Shown here: one piece after another, positions 7,207 to 14,942 of the stretch
Numbering within the stretch: the first letter of the stretch is position 1
How the letters are laid out: each line of letters starts with the position of its first letter
NCBI RefSeq assembly: GCF_965248315.1
Contig: NZ_CBDFIX010000002.1
Location: 1,798,001-1,862,000, forward strand
Length of the DNA: 64,000 nt
Direction: 5' to 3'
Origin: Ulvibacterium sp965248315
Lineage (GTDB): Bacteria > Bacteroidota > Bacteroidia > Flavobacteriales > Flavobacteriaceae
Notes under the pieces: model-generated
Seen by the model: only the letters and a program-made list of their open reading frames with translations
The model's database searches: none
What the model was told of the DNA's origin: nothing
Made by a program: the position numbers and the translations under genes

Positions 7207-8100
7207 CTAATTAAATTCTTGCCAGTACTTTTTTATTTTTTTTCTTAAGAACAGAACGCTGCGTTCTAGTTGATCCATACCGTCAACGCCGTCCTCAATA
7301 CTTATCCACCCGTCAAAACCCACGCGCTTTAATTCGGTAAAAATGGCATCATAATCATTAAGGCCTTGACCAATTTCTCCATGGCGCAATCGCTTGGCAT
7401 AGCCTACGGAATCGTTTTCCTCTTTTCTTAGATCTTCCAGGGTTCCTTGAATAAGATAGCGATCGCTGGCATGCATGGTAACCACCCTATCGGATACCCT
7501 ATATAACAATTCCAAAGGGTCTTCTCCAGCGAGAAATGTATTGCTAGGATCATAATTTACACCAAAGTAGGGATGATTTATTTTATCTACTAGGGTACAG
7601 AACACATCCATTTGCTGTGCAAATTCCGGATATTCCCAAAAATCGTCCTTGTAGTGATTCTCTAAAATTAGAGTTACACCCAATTCCTCGGCTTTGGGCA
7701 AACAGGCCTCAATACATTCAGCCGCGAGGTTTACGCCTTGGTGAATCCCCAGATTGGGCCGCCGTTGACCGGATAATACCCTGCAATACGATCCGCCCAG
7801 CGCATGGGTCATTTCTATCCAATGCAATTGCTTTTGAATTTCCATTTGCCGGAAGGAGGCATCGGGATGGGTAAAATCCGGGGAACAACAGAGCATGGGG
7901 ATGCTTTTTTTACAGTCTTCTACCTGCTTTCTGAATAAGGGCCAGTTGGCTTTGTTTCCCATCTCTAAAAAACCGGCATACCATTCCAGGCCATGAACAT
8001 CAAGATTGTTGGCCAATTGGATCCATTCGGAAACCTTCATGGTTCCATCTTTGCAAAGGGCCTGCATAAATGCTTTTGGAAAAACGGCTAATTTTGGCAA
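7207..8100 (-). CDS. Sugar phosphate isomerase/epimerase (xylose isomerase-like TIM barrel)
   Basis: 297 residues, the normal size of the family. Metal-ligand signatures are visible: LILENHYKDDFWEYPE (first Glu), FGVNYDPSNTF (Asp), VTMHASDRYL (His/Asp) and WISIEDGVDGMDQL (last Glu). These enzymes isomerise or epimerise free or phosphorylated sugars and inositols through a divalent metal. It is the last gene of a four-gene minus-strand run with a HPS/KGPDC-family lyase, an MDR dehydrogenase and an SDR, so it likely acts on a keto-sugar or sugar-acid intermediate. Start is the ATG at 8100, 73 bases after the SDR stop. The substrate cannot be read from sequence. Confidence 0.85.
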   Translation of the reverse strand: MPKLAVFPKAFMQALCKDGTMKVSEWIQLANNLDVHGLEWYAGFLEMGNKANWPLFRKQVEDCKKSIPMLCCSPDFTHPDASFRQMEIQKQLHWIEMTHALGGSYCRVLSGQRRPNLGIHQGVNLAAECIEACLPKAEELGVTLILENHYKDDFWEYPEFAQQMDVFCTLVDKINHPYFGVNYDPSNTFLAGEDPLELLYRVSDRVVTMHASDRYLIQGTLEDLRKEENDSVGYAKRLRHGEIGQGLNDYDAIFTELKRVGFDGWISIEDGVDGMDQLERSVLFLRKKIKKYWQEFN

Positions 8101-8173
8101 ATTATAAGGGCTTTTAGATGATTTTAAATTACTGGTTTTCTACTGCCTTCAAATATCTATCCTTTATACGGGC

Positions 8174-8953
8174 CTACCAGGCTTTTGTTATATTTCGACC
8201 TATCATGGGGTATTGTTCCAGTTCAATGACCTGAGCGCTAACGGGACCGCACTCATCGGAAAGTAAAAAGACGGCCGCAGCTGCTATCTCCTCTGGTTTG
8301 AGTAATCTATTTGCGGGCGAAAATAGTTCTGGAAGTTCTTTATGCCAACCCTCCTGCTTTCCCGCCGCTTTTTGATTGGCCAATTCATTTTCCGTTAAAA
8401 CCCACCCTGGATTGATCTGATTTACACGGACCCCATTTTCCCGGAACAGGGCATCCCCTAGATTTCGAGTCATGGTCATTAGGGCTCCCTTGGAAATGCT
8501 GTAAGCCAAGAGGCTAGGTTCGCCGCTCCACGCATTTATGGAACCTATGTTCAATACGCAGCCCTTGGTCTTTTCCAGATGGGGTAGGGCCGTCTGTATG
8601 ATCGCAAAAGGAGCCAAGGTATTCACCGCTAACATACGCTTTAGAAAGTCCATGTCCGTAGTTGTGATATCGGAAGGCTTGATGATGGCAGCATTATTGA
8701 CCACGGCATCCACCTTGCCAAAGGTATCAATGGCGACTTTTACAAGTTGTTCGGGAGCTGTTTCCTCCGTAACATCCTGGGTATGCGCCACCAGATTTTC
8801 AGTGCCCAATTCGTTGATAAGCTGTTCGGCCTTTTCTTCCCTCAGACCATTGACCACTAAACGGGCCCCTTCCCTAAGGCAAGCGCTGACAATGGCATTT
8901 CCAATTCCTGTATACCCTCCGGTAACTATAATAACTTTGTTTTCTAATCGCAT
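8174..8953 (-). CDS. SDR family NAD(P)-dependent oxidoreductase
   Basis: 259 residues, classical short-chain dehydrogenase. It has TGGYTGIG (11-18) for cofactor binding, NNAA near 85-88, catalytic Ser137, and Y150-S-I-S-K154. INPGWVLTE follows at the usual place. It probably oxidises or reduces a hydroxyl/keto group of a sugar or polyol. The gene starts 3 bases after the stop of the upstream MDR dehydrogenase, so the two are translated from one message. The pairing of two different dehydrogenases in one operon suggests oxidation at two positions, or an oxidation-isomerisation-reduction sequence; this is inference. Confidence 0.88.
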   Translation of the reverse strand: MRLENKVIIVTGGYTGIGNAIVSACLREGARLVVNGLREEKAEQLINELGTENLVAHTQDVTEETAPEQLVKVAIDTFGKVDAVVNNAAIIKPSDITTTDMDFLKRMLAVNTLAPFAIIQTALPHLEKTKGCVLNIGSINAWSGEPSLLAYSISKGALMTMTRNLGDALFRENGVRVNQINPGWVLTENELANQKAAGKQEGWHKELPELFSPANRLLKPEEIAAAAVFLLSDECGPVSAQVIELEQYPMIGRNITKAW

Positions 8954-8956
8954 GAT

Positions 8957-9985
8957 TTATGAATTCGGTTGTAGAATACTTTTTATCACTTTTCCGGAAT
9001 GCATGGCCGTAAAGGCGTCATGCCACTCCTCCACGCCCCAAATTCCACCAATAATTGGTTTTACATCAAGGCGACCTGATTGCAGTAAGGATAGTACTTT
9101 TTCCCAGATAGGCCAGTTATGGCTAAAACTACCTTGCAATCGTATATTTTTTTGAACCAAAGGGTCTAATGAAAAATTAAGGGGTTGTGGCCCCCAACCT
9201 ACTTTTGTAATTTGGCCGTTCGGGCGAACCAATTGAAGGGCAACCTGCAGGGTCTGGCTCACGCCGGCCGCATCGACCACACAATCAACACCCAATCCAT
9301 CTTTCTTTTTTGACCACTCCAAAGCATCTCCGATTATCGTATGGCAATTGTATTGTAGCGCAGTTTTTAGGCGTTCTTTATCGGATTCCAAGCCGACCAC
9401 GGCCACTTCGGCACCACATAAATTGGCCATGGCGGCACAAAGGATACCTATGGTACCCGGACCTAGGACAATAACGCGATCTCCTGGGCCAATATTCGAA
9501 TTTACGATAACCGCGTTGTAGGCCACTGAGCAGGGCTCTGTTAAACAAGCATGCTCAAAGGGAAGGTCTTTAGGAACCCTATGCAGGCATCTTGCCGGTA
9601 CACGTACAAATTGCGTCATGGCCCCGTTCACACCATAGCCAAAACCTTTTCTATCCGGATCTAGATTATACAGCCCTTGTCGGGAGAGGGGGCTATTCGG
9701 GTTTATGATAGCCGCGGTTTCGCTGACTACGCTATCCCCTTCTTTCCAGTCTTTAACACGACTTCCTAATTCAATGATATGCCCTCCAAATTCATGGCCC
9801 AATACTACGGGGTAGTTTACCGGCCAGCTGTGATCTGCCGTCCATTGGTGTAGATCACTACCACATACCCCAACATGGGACACTTTTAGCAAAACATCAT
9901 CTTCCCCAATGGTAGGTTTTGAAATTTCCCGTATCTCAACACTACCTTTTTCCGGTGCAAAATTAACTACTGCGGCGGATTTCAT
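8957..9985 (-). CDS. Zinc-dependent MDR alcohol/polyol dehydrogenase without structural zinc site
   Basis: 342 residues of the medium-chain dehydrogenase family, nearest in pattern to sorbitol and other polyol dehydrogenases. Catalytic zinc ligands are present: C41 (VCGSDLHQW), H64-E65 (GHEFGG) and E150 (CLTEPCSVA). The Rossmann motif is GPGTIG at 175-180. The lobe that normally holds four cysteines for a structural zinc (about residues 91-112) has no cysteine at all, so this site is lost. Second gene of the operon, 15 bases after the HPS-like gene. It probably oxidises a secondary hydroxyl with NAD. Confidence 0.88.
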   Translation of the reverse strand: MKSAAVVNFAPEKGSVEIREISKPTIGEDDVLLKVSHVGVCGSDLHQWTADHSWPVNYPVVLGHEFGGHIIELGSRVKDWKEGDSVVSETAAIINPNSPLSRQGLYNLDPDRKGFGYGVNGAMTQFVRVPARCLHRVPKDLPFEHACLTEPCSVAYNAVIVNSNIGPGDRVIVLGPGTIGILCAAMANLCGAEVAVVGLESDKERLKTALQYNCHTIIGDALEWSKKKDGLGVDCVVDAAGVSQTLQVALQLVRPNGQITKVGWGPQPLNFSLDPLVQKNIRLQGSFSHNWPIWEKVLSLLQSGRLDVKPIIGGIWGVEEWHDAFTAMHSGKVIKSILQPNS

Positions 9986-10000
9986 AAATACACGTTTCTT

Positions 10001-10699
10001 TTAGTTGGAAATTTGCCCATATCCGTGGATTTTTTCACAAATAAGTCGAAGTGAACCTTCAAGGTCACCCTCTGCCGTTTTGAAGGCATCGGCATCTATG
10101 GTTAATGGGGCGCCAAGAACGACCATAGGAGCACCATATTCCGGGCATTGAATGGCCTGTTCCAGGGAAAGTCCGCCTACGGCCTGTACGGGCACATTTA
10201 CGGCGGCTACTATCTTTTGTAATTCATCCAATGGACTTGGCATGGGCAGTCCCGCTGCGGCTATCCCTCTTCTTTCATCGTACCCTATGTGGTGAATGAT
10301 ATAGTCACAACCAAGCCCTTCCAGTTGTTTGGCTCCCTCCACCATATCCGGGCAACCCAAATTGTCGCCCATTACCTTTACATTAAAATCCTTCCCGGCC
10401 TGTACCACCACTTTAATGGTCTCTTCATGGGCACGGGCCATCACCACCACATGGGTGGCGCCGGCTTTGGCCATCATTTCAGTTTCCAGGTACCCCCCAT
10501 CCATGGTTTTCAAATCGGCTACAATGGGAACCTCCGGGAAGGCGGCCCTTAGTTTTTTTACGCCGTGTAGGCCTTCTGCCAAAAGTAGGGGAGTACCGGC
10601 CTCCAACCAATCCACTCCGGCACGCAGGGCCATTGCTGCGGTTTCCAGGGCTTCATCAATATGGGTAAGGTCTAGGGATATTTGAACAACAGGTCGCAT
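10001..10699 (-). CDS. HPS/KGPDC-family lyase or decarboxylase (OMP decarboxylase superfamily)
   Basis: 232 residues, TIM barrel of the orotidine-phosphate decarboxylase suprafamily. The signature D62-L-K64-T-M-D67 in IVADLKTMDGGYLE is that of 3-hexulose-6-phosphate synthase and 3-keto-L-gulonate-6-phosphate decarboxylase. WLEAGTPLLLAEGLHGV and the phosphate-binding VQAVGGLSLEQA are also typical. It would catalyse an aldol or decarboxylation step through a Mg-stabilised enediolate. No hexulose-phosphate isomerase (HPI) gene lies next to it, so formaldehyde fixation is not the obvious role. First gene of the operon that runs to 7207; the leader lies next to a tRNA-derived repeat region. Confidence 0.8.
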   Translation of the reverse strand: MRPVVQISLDLTHIDEALETAAMALRAGVDWLEAGTPLLLAEGLHGVKKLRAAFPEVPIVADLKTMDGGYLETEMMAKAGATHVVVMARAHEETIKVVVQAGKDFNVKVMGDNLGCPDMVEGAKQLEGLGCDYIIHHIGYDERRGIAAAGLPMPSPLDELQKIVAAVNVPVQAVGGLSLEQAIQCPEYGAPMVVLGAPLTIDADAFKTAEGDLEGSLRLICEKIHGYGQISN

Positions 10700-10807
10700 A
10701 CAAAAAGATTATTCTATAAATATAGAAATTTAGGAGCAAGGACGGTAGGGTAAAGTGAAGTGTTAAGAAACTATTACTTGAGGAACAAAAGAGGCTTGGT
10801 CTTATTA

Positions 10808-10854
10808 GTACTCGAGGCGGGAATTGCCCGGCCTTCCGGGTCTTAGCGAGTCCC
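10808..10854 (-). repeat. Degenerate tRNA-Leu 3'-end copy A
   Basis: GTACTCGAGGCGGG is identical to the 3' acceptor/T-stem end of the real tRNA-Leu at 11095-11108. It is followed by an inner hairpin (CCCGG, loop CCTT, CCGGG) and a closing TCCC that pairs with GGGA. There is no anticodon arm or D arm. It is a partial tail, not a functional tRNA. Confidence 0.65.
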
Positions 10855-10876
10855 AGTTCGAACGCGTTGAAAGTAA

Positions 10877-10902
10877 AAAATCAATTCAAACGAATTGATT
10901 TT
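10877..10902 (-). terminator. Terminator-like hairpin between tRNA tails
   Basis: An 11-bp stem AAAATCAATTC/GAATTGATTTT with a 4-base loop, followed on the minus strand by further T residues. It sits between tail copies A and B. Confidence 0.55.
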
Positions 10903-10948
10903 ATTTCACAAAATTTCACTCAAGTAAACTTGACTCATTTTGTTTCAT

Positions 10949-10980
10949 AAAAAAACCAAGGCAAAAGCTTTGGTTTTTTT
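10949..10980 (-). terminator. Terminator hairpin after tRNA tail copy B
   Basis: A 14-bp stem made of seven A-T pairs and ACCAAGGC/GCTTTGGT (one G-T pair) with an AAAA loop. On the minus strand it ends in a run of seven T. It follows tail copy B at 46 bases less than the distance seen for the real tRNA terminator unit. Confidence 0.65.
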
Positions 10981-10988
10981 ACTTATTC

Positions 10989-11036
10989 GTACTCGAGGCG
11001 GGTACCGCCATTCGGCGGCAGAGGTCACAAGTCCCG
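10989..11036 (-). repeat. Degenerate tRNA-Leu 3'-end copy B
   Basis: Begins with the same GTACTCGAGGCGGG as tRNA-Leu, then an inner hairpin CCGCC/GGCGG closed by an outer CGGG/CCCG pair. Copy A has the same two-layer structure with different bases in the inner stem, so the folding rather than the sequence is kept. Only the tRNA 3' end is represented. Confidence 0.65.
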
Positions 11037-11060
11037 TTTTTATGTCATTACGTTCCATAA

Positions 11061-11088
11061 AAAACCCTGACACTTTGGTCAGGGTTTT
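11061..11088 (-). terminator. Terminator of the tRNA-Gly/tRNA-Leu transcript
   Basis: An 11-bp stem (AAAACCCTGAC/GTCAGGGTTTT) with a 6-base loop and a run of T on the minus strand, 7 bases after the tRNA-Leu 3' end. Confidence 0.8.
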
Positions 11089-11095
11089 CTCGTTG

Positions 11096-11180
11096 TACTC
11101 GAGGCGGGACTTGAACCCGCACGGCCATAATGGCCATTGGATTTTAAGTCCAACGTGTCTACCAATTCCACCACTCGAGC
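11096..11180 (-). tRNA. tRNA-Leu(TAA)
   Basis: 85 bases. Acceptor stem GCTCGAG with CTCGAGT (first pair G-U), D arm with GGTAGACAC, anticodon stem GGACTTAAAATCC giving anticodon TAA, a long variable arm (GGCCATTATGGCC) as expected for Leu, and a T arm CGGGTTCAAGTCCCG. CCA is not encoded. Probably co-transcribed with tRNA-Gly 72 bases upstream. Confidence 0.93.
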
Positions 11181-11230
11181 AGGACTTAACTATAATTTTT
11201 ACTTCAATTAAAAAAAAACTCCACCCTTGG

Positions 11231-11252
11231 TGACTGAGCGGAGTCGAAGTCG
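11231..11252. repeat. Short flavobacterial extragenic palindrome-like element
   Basis: GACTGAGCGGAGTCGAAG, directly after the tRNA-Gly 3' end, contains GACT/AGTC self-complementarity. Elements with this core are, from memory, common between flavobacterial genes. The match to a genome-wide family cannot be confirmed from one window. Confidence 0.4.
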
Positions 11253-11325
11253 AGCGAAAAACGGGATTCGAACCCGCGACCTCCACCTTGGCAAGGTGGC
11301 GCTCTACCAACTGAGCTATTTTCGC
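11253..11325 (-). tRNA. tRNA-Gly(GCC)
   Basis: 73 bases. Acceptor GCGAAAA/TTTTCGC, D arm AGCTCAGTTGGTAGAGC, anticodon stem-loop CCACCTTGCCAAGGTGG with anticodon GCC, and T arm CGGGTTCGAATCCCG. CCA is not encoded. Confidence 0.95.
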
Positions 11326-11360
11326 AGATCATTAAGAACGTAGTACAAAACTATTGCGCG

Positions 11361-11385
11361 TGCCTGCCTATCGTAAGGCAGGTGC
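11361..11385. repeat. REP-like hairpin upstream of tRNA-Gly
   Basis: CCTGCCT and AGGCAGG form a 7-bp stem around a short loop. It lies in the gap between mutS and the tRNA pair and resembles short palindromic repeats found between genes in this group. Copy number elsewhere in the genome is unknown. Confidence 0.4.
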
Positions 11386-11468
11386 AAATTTAAGACAATT
11401 CGGTAAAAGGCAAAGAAATTTAATTGAAAAACTTGTCTGGTCTCCTAGACCTGAAAGGTTTGATGCCT

Positions 11469-14090
11469 TTACGAGCTCACTTTTTGGTTCTTGGTCAGCA
11501 AACGTTTTATTTCATTCAATTTCATGAGGGCCTCTACCGGCGTAAGGGTATTGATGTCCAAATGGGTAATCTCTTCCTTAATCTCTTCCAAGAGCGGATC
11601 ATCCAGGTTAAAGAAACTTAATTGCATTTCATTCTGAACGGATTGCAGTTTATGGGTCAGTTCTTCGCTGGAATGAGATTTTTCCAACTTCTTCAAGATT
11701 TTATGGGCCTTATGGATAACTTGTTGCGGGATTCCGGCCATTTTTGCCACATGGATGCCAAAGCTATGCTCACTGCCCCCGGGGGTTAATTTCCGAAGAA
11801 AAAGGACCTTGTCCTTTAGCTCTTTCACAGAAACATTGTAGTTTTTGATGCGCTCAAAAGTCACGGCCATTTCATTGAGCTCATGATAGTGCGTGGCAAA
11901 AAGGGTCTTGGCCCTGGCGGGGTGTTCGTGCAGATACTCCGAAATGGCCCAGGCGATGGAAATCCCGTCATAGGTACTGGTTCCTCGCCCTATCTCGTCC
12001 AAGAGCACAAGGCTCCGTTCGGAAAGGTTGTTCAAAATAGAGGCGGTCTCGTTCATCTCCACCATAAAGGTAGATTCACCCATGGAAATATTGTCACTGG
12101 CGCCCACCCTTGTAAAAATTTTGTCCACGACACCAATTTTTGCATCTTCCGCAGGTACAAAACTTCCTATTTGAGCAAGGAGCACAATCAATGCGGTCTG
12201 CCTTAAAATAGCCGATTTACCACTCATATTGGGCCCGGTAATCATAATAATCTGTTGATTTTCCCGATTCAACAATACATCGTTGGCAATATAGGCTTCC
12301 CCTAAGGGCAATTGTTTTTCAATAACAGGATGTCTCCCATTTTTGATTTCAATCTCGGTAGAATCGTTGATCAAAGGTTGTACATAGGAATTTTCCCGTG
12401 CCAATTGCGTAAACCCACAAAGACAGTCCAATTGGGCAATTTGATGGGCATTGTTCTGAACAGGTGCAATATATTCCTGCATCCAAACTACAAGTTGGGA
12501 GAATAACTGTTGCTCCAAGCTTAGGATGCGTTCCTCGGCTCCCAATATTTTTGCTTCGTATTCCTTAAGTTCCTCTGTAATGTATCGTTCCGCACTGACC
12601 AAGGTCTGTTTTCGGATCCATTCATCGGGCACCTTGTCCCTATGGGTATTCCGTACCTCAATATAATAACCGAATACGTTGTTGGAGGCTATTTTGAGCG
12701 AGCTTATACCCGTACGTTCGGTTTCCCGTTCCAACATTTTGTCCAAGTACTCCTTACCGGAATACGCAAGTTCCCGCAGCTGGTCCAATTCTTCAGAATA
12801 CCCTTTGGCTACCGTGTTGCCCTTCTGTATGTTCATAGGGGCCTCTTCATGGAGCATTTCCTTGATTCGTGTTCTAAGCATATCGCAGGAGTGCAATTGA
12901 TCTCCAATGGATTGTAGGGAAGGGTTGTTACTTTGTACAGCTAATTGTTGTATTGGGATAACGGATTCCAATGAATTTTTGAGCTGGATCGTCTCCTTGG
13001 GATGGATTCTGCCCGTGGCCACTTTGGAAATGAGTCGCTCCAAATCGCCCATTTGCTTAATATGATGCTGAAGTTTTTGAAGGATATCCTCATGCTGGGA
13101 TAAATATGCAATTACCTGGTGCCGCCTTCTTATTTTTTCTATATTTTTCAGGGGTAAGGCCAGCCAGCGTTTTAGCATTCGTCCGCCCATTGGGGATAGG
13201 GTTCTATCTATAATATCTAAAAGCGTAACCGCTTCGGCATTGACCGAATGGTAAAGTTCTAGATTTTTAATGGTGAAACGATCCATCCAAACATGCTCCT
13301 CTTCCGCAATGCGTTTCAGGGCAGTAATGTGTTGCAATTGTCTATGTTGGGTCTCGGAGAGATAATGTAACACCACACCAGATGCCACAATACCGTAAGT
13401 AAGGTGATCCACGCCAAATCCCTTAAGTGTGGTCGTCTTAAAATGGGAATTGAGCATTTCCAGGGCATAGTCGTCTTGGAACACCCAATCCTCTATATAA
13501 AATGAATGATAATTGGTACCAAAAACTTCGGAGAACTCTTTTTTATGTGCCTTGGAAACCAATACCTCATTGGGCCCAAAATTTTGTAATAATTTATCGA
13601 TTTGTTCCTCATCTCCCTGGGCCGTAAGGAACTCTCCCGTGGAAATGTCCACAAAGGAGACCCCCAATAGCTTACTTCCAAAGTGAACGGCACACAAAAA
13701 ATTGTTAGTTTTTGCATGGAGGATATCATCGTTCATGGCCACCCCTGGAGTTACCAATTCGGTAACGCCCCGCTTTACTATGGTCTTTGTCATTTTCGGA
13801 TCTTCCAGTTGATCGCAAATGGCAACGCGTTGTCCGGCCTTTACCAATTTAGGAAGATAGGTGTTCAAAGAGTGATGGGGAAAGCCGGCGAGTTCCGTAC
13901 GGTCACCGCCATTGTTCCGATGTGTTAAGATTATACCCAAAATTTGGGAGGCTTTTACCGCATCCTCGCCAAAGGTTTCGTAAAAATCACCGACACGAAA
14001 CAACAACAGGGCATCGGGATATTTCGTCTTGATGGTGTTGTATTGCTTCATCAAGGGAGTGACCTTTTTTATTTTTGATGTGTTGCGCAA
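11469..14090 (-). CDS. mutS: DNA mismatch repair protein MutS
   Basis: 873 residues, full length. The mismatch-reading F36-Y-E38 in VGDFYETFGEDA falls at the same numbers as in E. coli MutS. The C-terminal ATPase has Walker A GPNMSGKS, then STFMVEM, Walker B LVLLDEIGRGTSTYDG and the FATHYHEL signature. MutS binds mispairs as a dimer and recruits MutL. The frame has no in-frame ATG before the conserved KVTPLMKQY, so the start is the TTG at 14090. No mutL is nearby. Convergent with nothing on its 3' side but the tRNA pair. Confidence 0.96.
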   Translation of the reverse strand: MRNTSKIKKVTPLMKQYNTIKTKYPDALLLFRVGDFYETFGEDAVKASQILGIILTHRNNGGDRTELAGFPHHSLNTYLPKLVKAGQRVAICDQLEDPKMTKTIVKRGVTELVTPGVAMNDDILHAKTNNFLCAVHFGSKLLGVSFVDISTGEFLTAQGDEEQIDKLLQNFGPNEVLVSKAHKKEFSEVFGTNYHSFYIEDWVFQDDYALEMLNSHFKTTTLKGFGVDHLTYGIVASGVVLHYLSETQHRQLQHITALKRIAEEEHVWMDRFTIKNLELYHSVNAEAVTLLDIIDRTLSPMGGRMLKRWLALPLKNIEKIRRRHQVIAYLSQHEDILQKLQHHIKQMGDLERLISKVATGRIHPKETIQLKNSLESVIPIQQLAVQSNNPSLQSIGDQLHSCDMLRTRIKEMLHEEAPMNIQKGNTVAKGYSEELDQLRELAYSGKEYLDKMLERETERTGISSLKIASNNVFGYYIEVRNTHRDKVPDEWIRKQTLVSAERYITEELKEYEAKILGAEERILSLEQQLFSQLVVWMQEYIAPVQNNAHQIAQLDCLCGFTQLARENSYVQPLINDSTEIEIKNGRHPVIEKQLPLGEAYIANDVLLNRENQQIIMITGPNMSGKSAILRQTALIVLLAQIGSFVPAEDAKIGVVDKIFTRVGASDNISMGESTFMVEMNETASILNNLSERSLVLLDEIGRGTSTYDGISIAWAISEYLHEHPARAKTLFATHYHELNEMAVTFERIKNYNVSVKELKDKVLFLRKLTPGGSEHSFGIHVAKMAGIPQQVIHKAHKILKKLEKSHSSEELTHKLQSVQNEMQLSFFNLDDPLLEEIKEEITHLDINTLTPVEALMKLNEIKRLLTKNQKVSS

Positions 14091-14292
14091 AGCGATTTTA
14101 AACGTTTATTTTTACAAAAAATGACTCGAACGAATGTACCGATTTTACGAATCATTGAAAATGGATGTTGATATTTATGGATAAGTTTTCCCATACAACA
14201 TATGACTCAAATTCCTTTGGGCTAGCGTACCATGGAACCAAAGGATGAATCTTGATGGTTTAACCTGAAATATAGAATCCCAATACCCAAAA

Positions 14293-14835
14293 ATGCGTAA
14301 ACTTAGAAACGAGGAATTGGAACGTTTGGATGTGATAACATTCAAAAGGACGCCTAAATCCCCTATAACCATTGTTCTCGATAATATCAGAAGTCTTAAC
14401 AATATTGGTTCGGTATTTCGGACCGCGGATGCCTTTTTGATCGAAAAAATCCATTTATGTGGTATTACAGCGGTTCCACCACACAAGGATATCCATAAAA
14501 CGGCCTTGGGCGCAACGGAGAGTGTATCCTGGGCATATCATAAAAATACGGTGGAGTTGGTACATGGGCTTAAAGCTCGGGATTTTTGCGTTATGGCCGT
14601 TGAACAGGTGGAACATGCTACAATGCTGAACCAATTCTCCATAGATGCCGATAAACAGTACGCTTTGGTTTTTGGCAACGAGGTAAAGGGGGTTTCCCAG
14701 GAAGTGTTGGATCTTTGTGATGGTGTATTGGAAATCCCGCAACATGGCACAAAACACTCTTTAAATATTGCGGTAAGTGTAGGCGTCGTCGTCTGGGATC
14801 TTTGGTCAAAACTGCATAAAATAAAAATGCCCTAA
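14293..14835 (+). CDS. TrmH-family (SPOUT) RNA 2'-O-methyltransferase
   Basis: 180 residues. The three SPOUT knot motifs are clear: LNNIGSVFRTADAF (motif 1), YALVFGNEVKGVS (motif 2) and LEIPQHGTKHSLNIAVSVGVVVW (motif 3, SAM binding with the catalytic Arg in motif 1). It would methylate a ribose 2'-OH in tRNA or rRNA; the target cannot be told from sequence. It is divergent from mutS and its last codons overlap a hairpin that serves as terminator for the folK-dNK gene on the other strand. Confidence 0.9.
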   Translation: MRKLRNEELERLDVITFKRTPKSPITIVLDNIRSLNNIGSVFRTADAFLIEKIHLCGITAVPPHKDIHKTALGATESVSWAYHKNTVELVHGLKARDFCVMAVEQVEHATMLNQFSIDADKQYALVFGNEVKGVSQEVLDLCDGVLEIPQHGTKHSLNIAVSVGVVVWDLWSKLHKIKMP

Positions 14836-14851
14836 CAAAAATGCTAGGGCA
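14828..14851 (-). terminator. Terminator of the folK-dNK gene
   Basis: TGCCCTA and TAGGGCA form a 7-bp stem with a 10-base loop. On the minus strand it is followed by TTTTTATTTT. It overlaps the stop codon of the plus-strand methyltransferase gene. Confidence 0.55.
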
Positions 14852-14942
14852 GAAATATATAGTTTGAGTTAGTTAGTTGCTCAATTGAGGGTGCAATAAC
14901 GTAAATCCATAGGTATTGTGCAAGAAATTTGCCAAAATTGTG

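Larger units (their letters stand above)
10700..11095 (-). other. Intergenic region with degenerate tRNA tails and terminators
   Basis: About 400 bases between the HPS-like gene and tRNA-Leu without a trustworthy protein gene. It holds two partial copies of the tRNA-Leu 3' end and three terminator hairpins, described separately. A frame of about 120 codons crosses both tRNAs and these repeats on the minus strand and is spurious. Confidence 0.7.

Noticed and set aside
10001..10699. Formaldehyde fixation (RuMP) operon
   Set aside because: HPS-like gene is present but no hexulose-phosphate isomerase or formaldehyde genes are adjacent.
10945..11310. A 121-codon minus-strand frame across both tRNA genes
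   Set aside because: It is read through tRNA-Gly, tRNA-Leu and tail repeat B; the typical SNPVFRS-type pseudo-protein of tRNA sequence.
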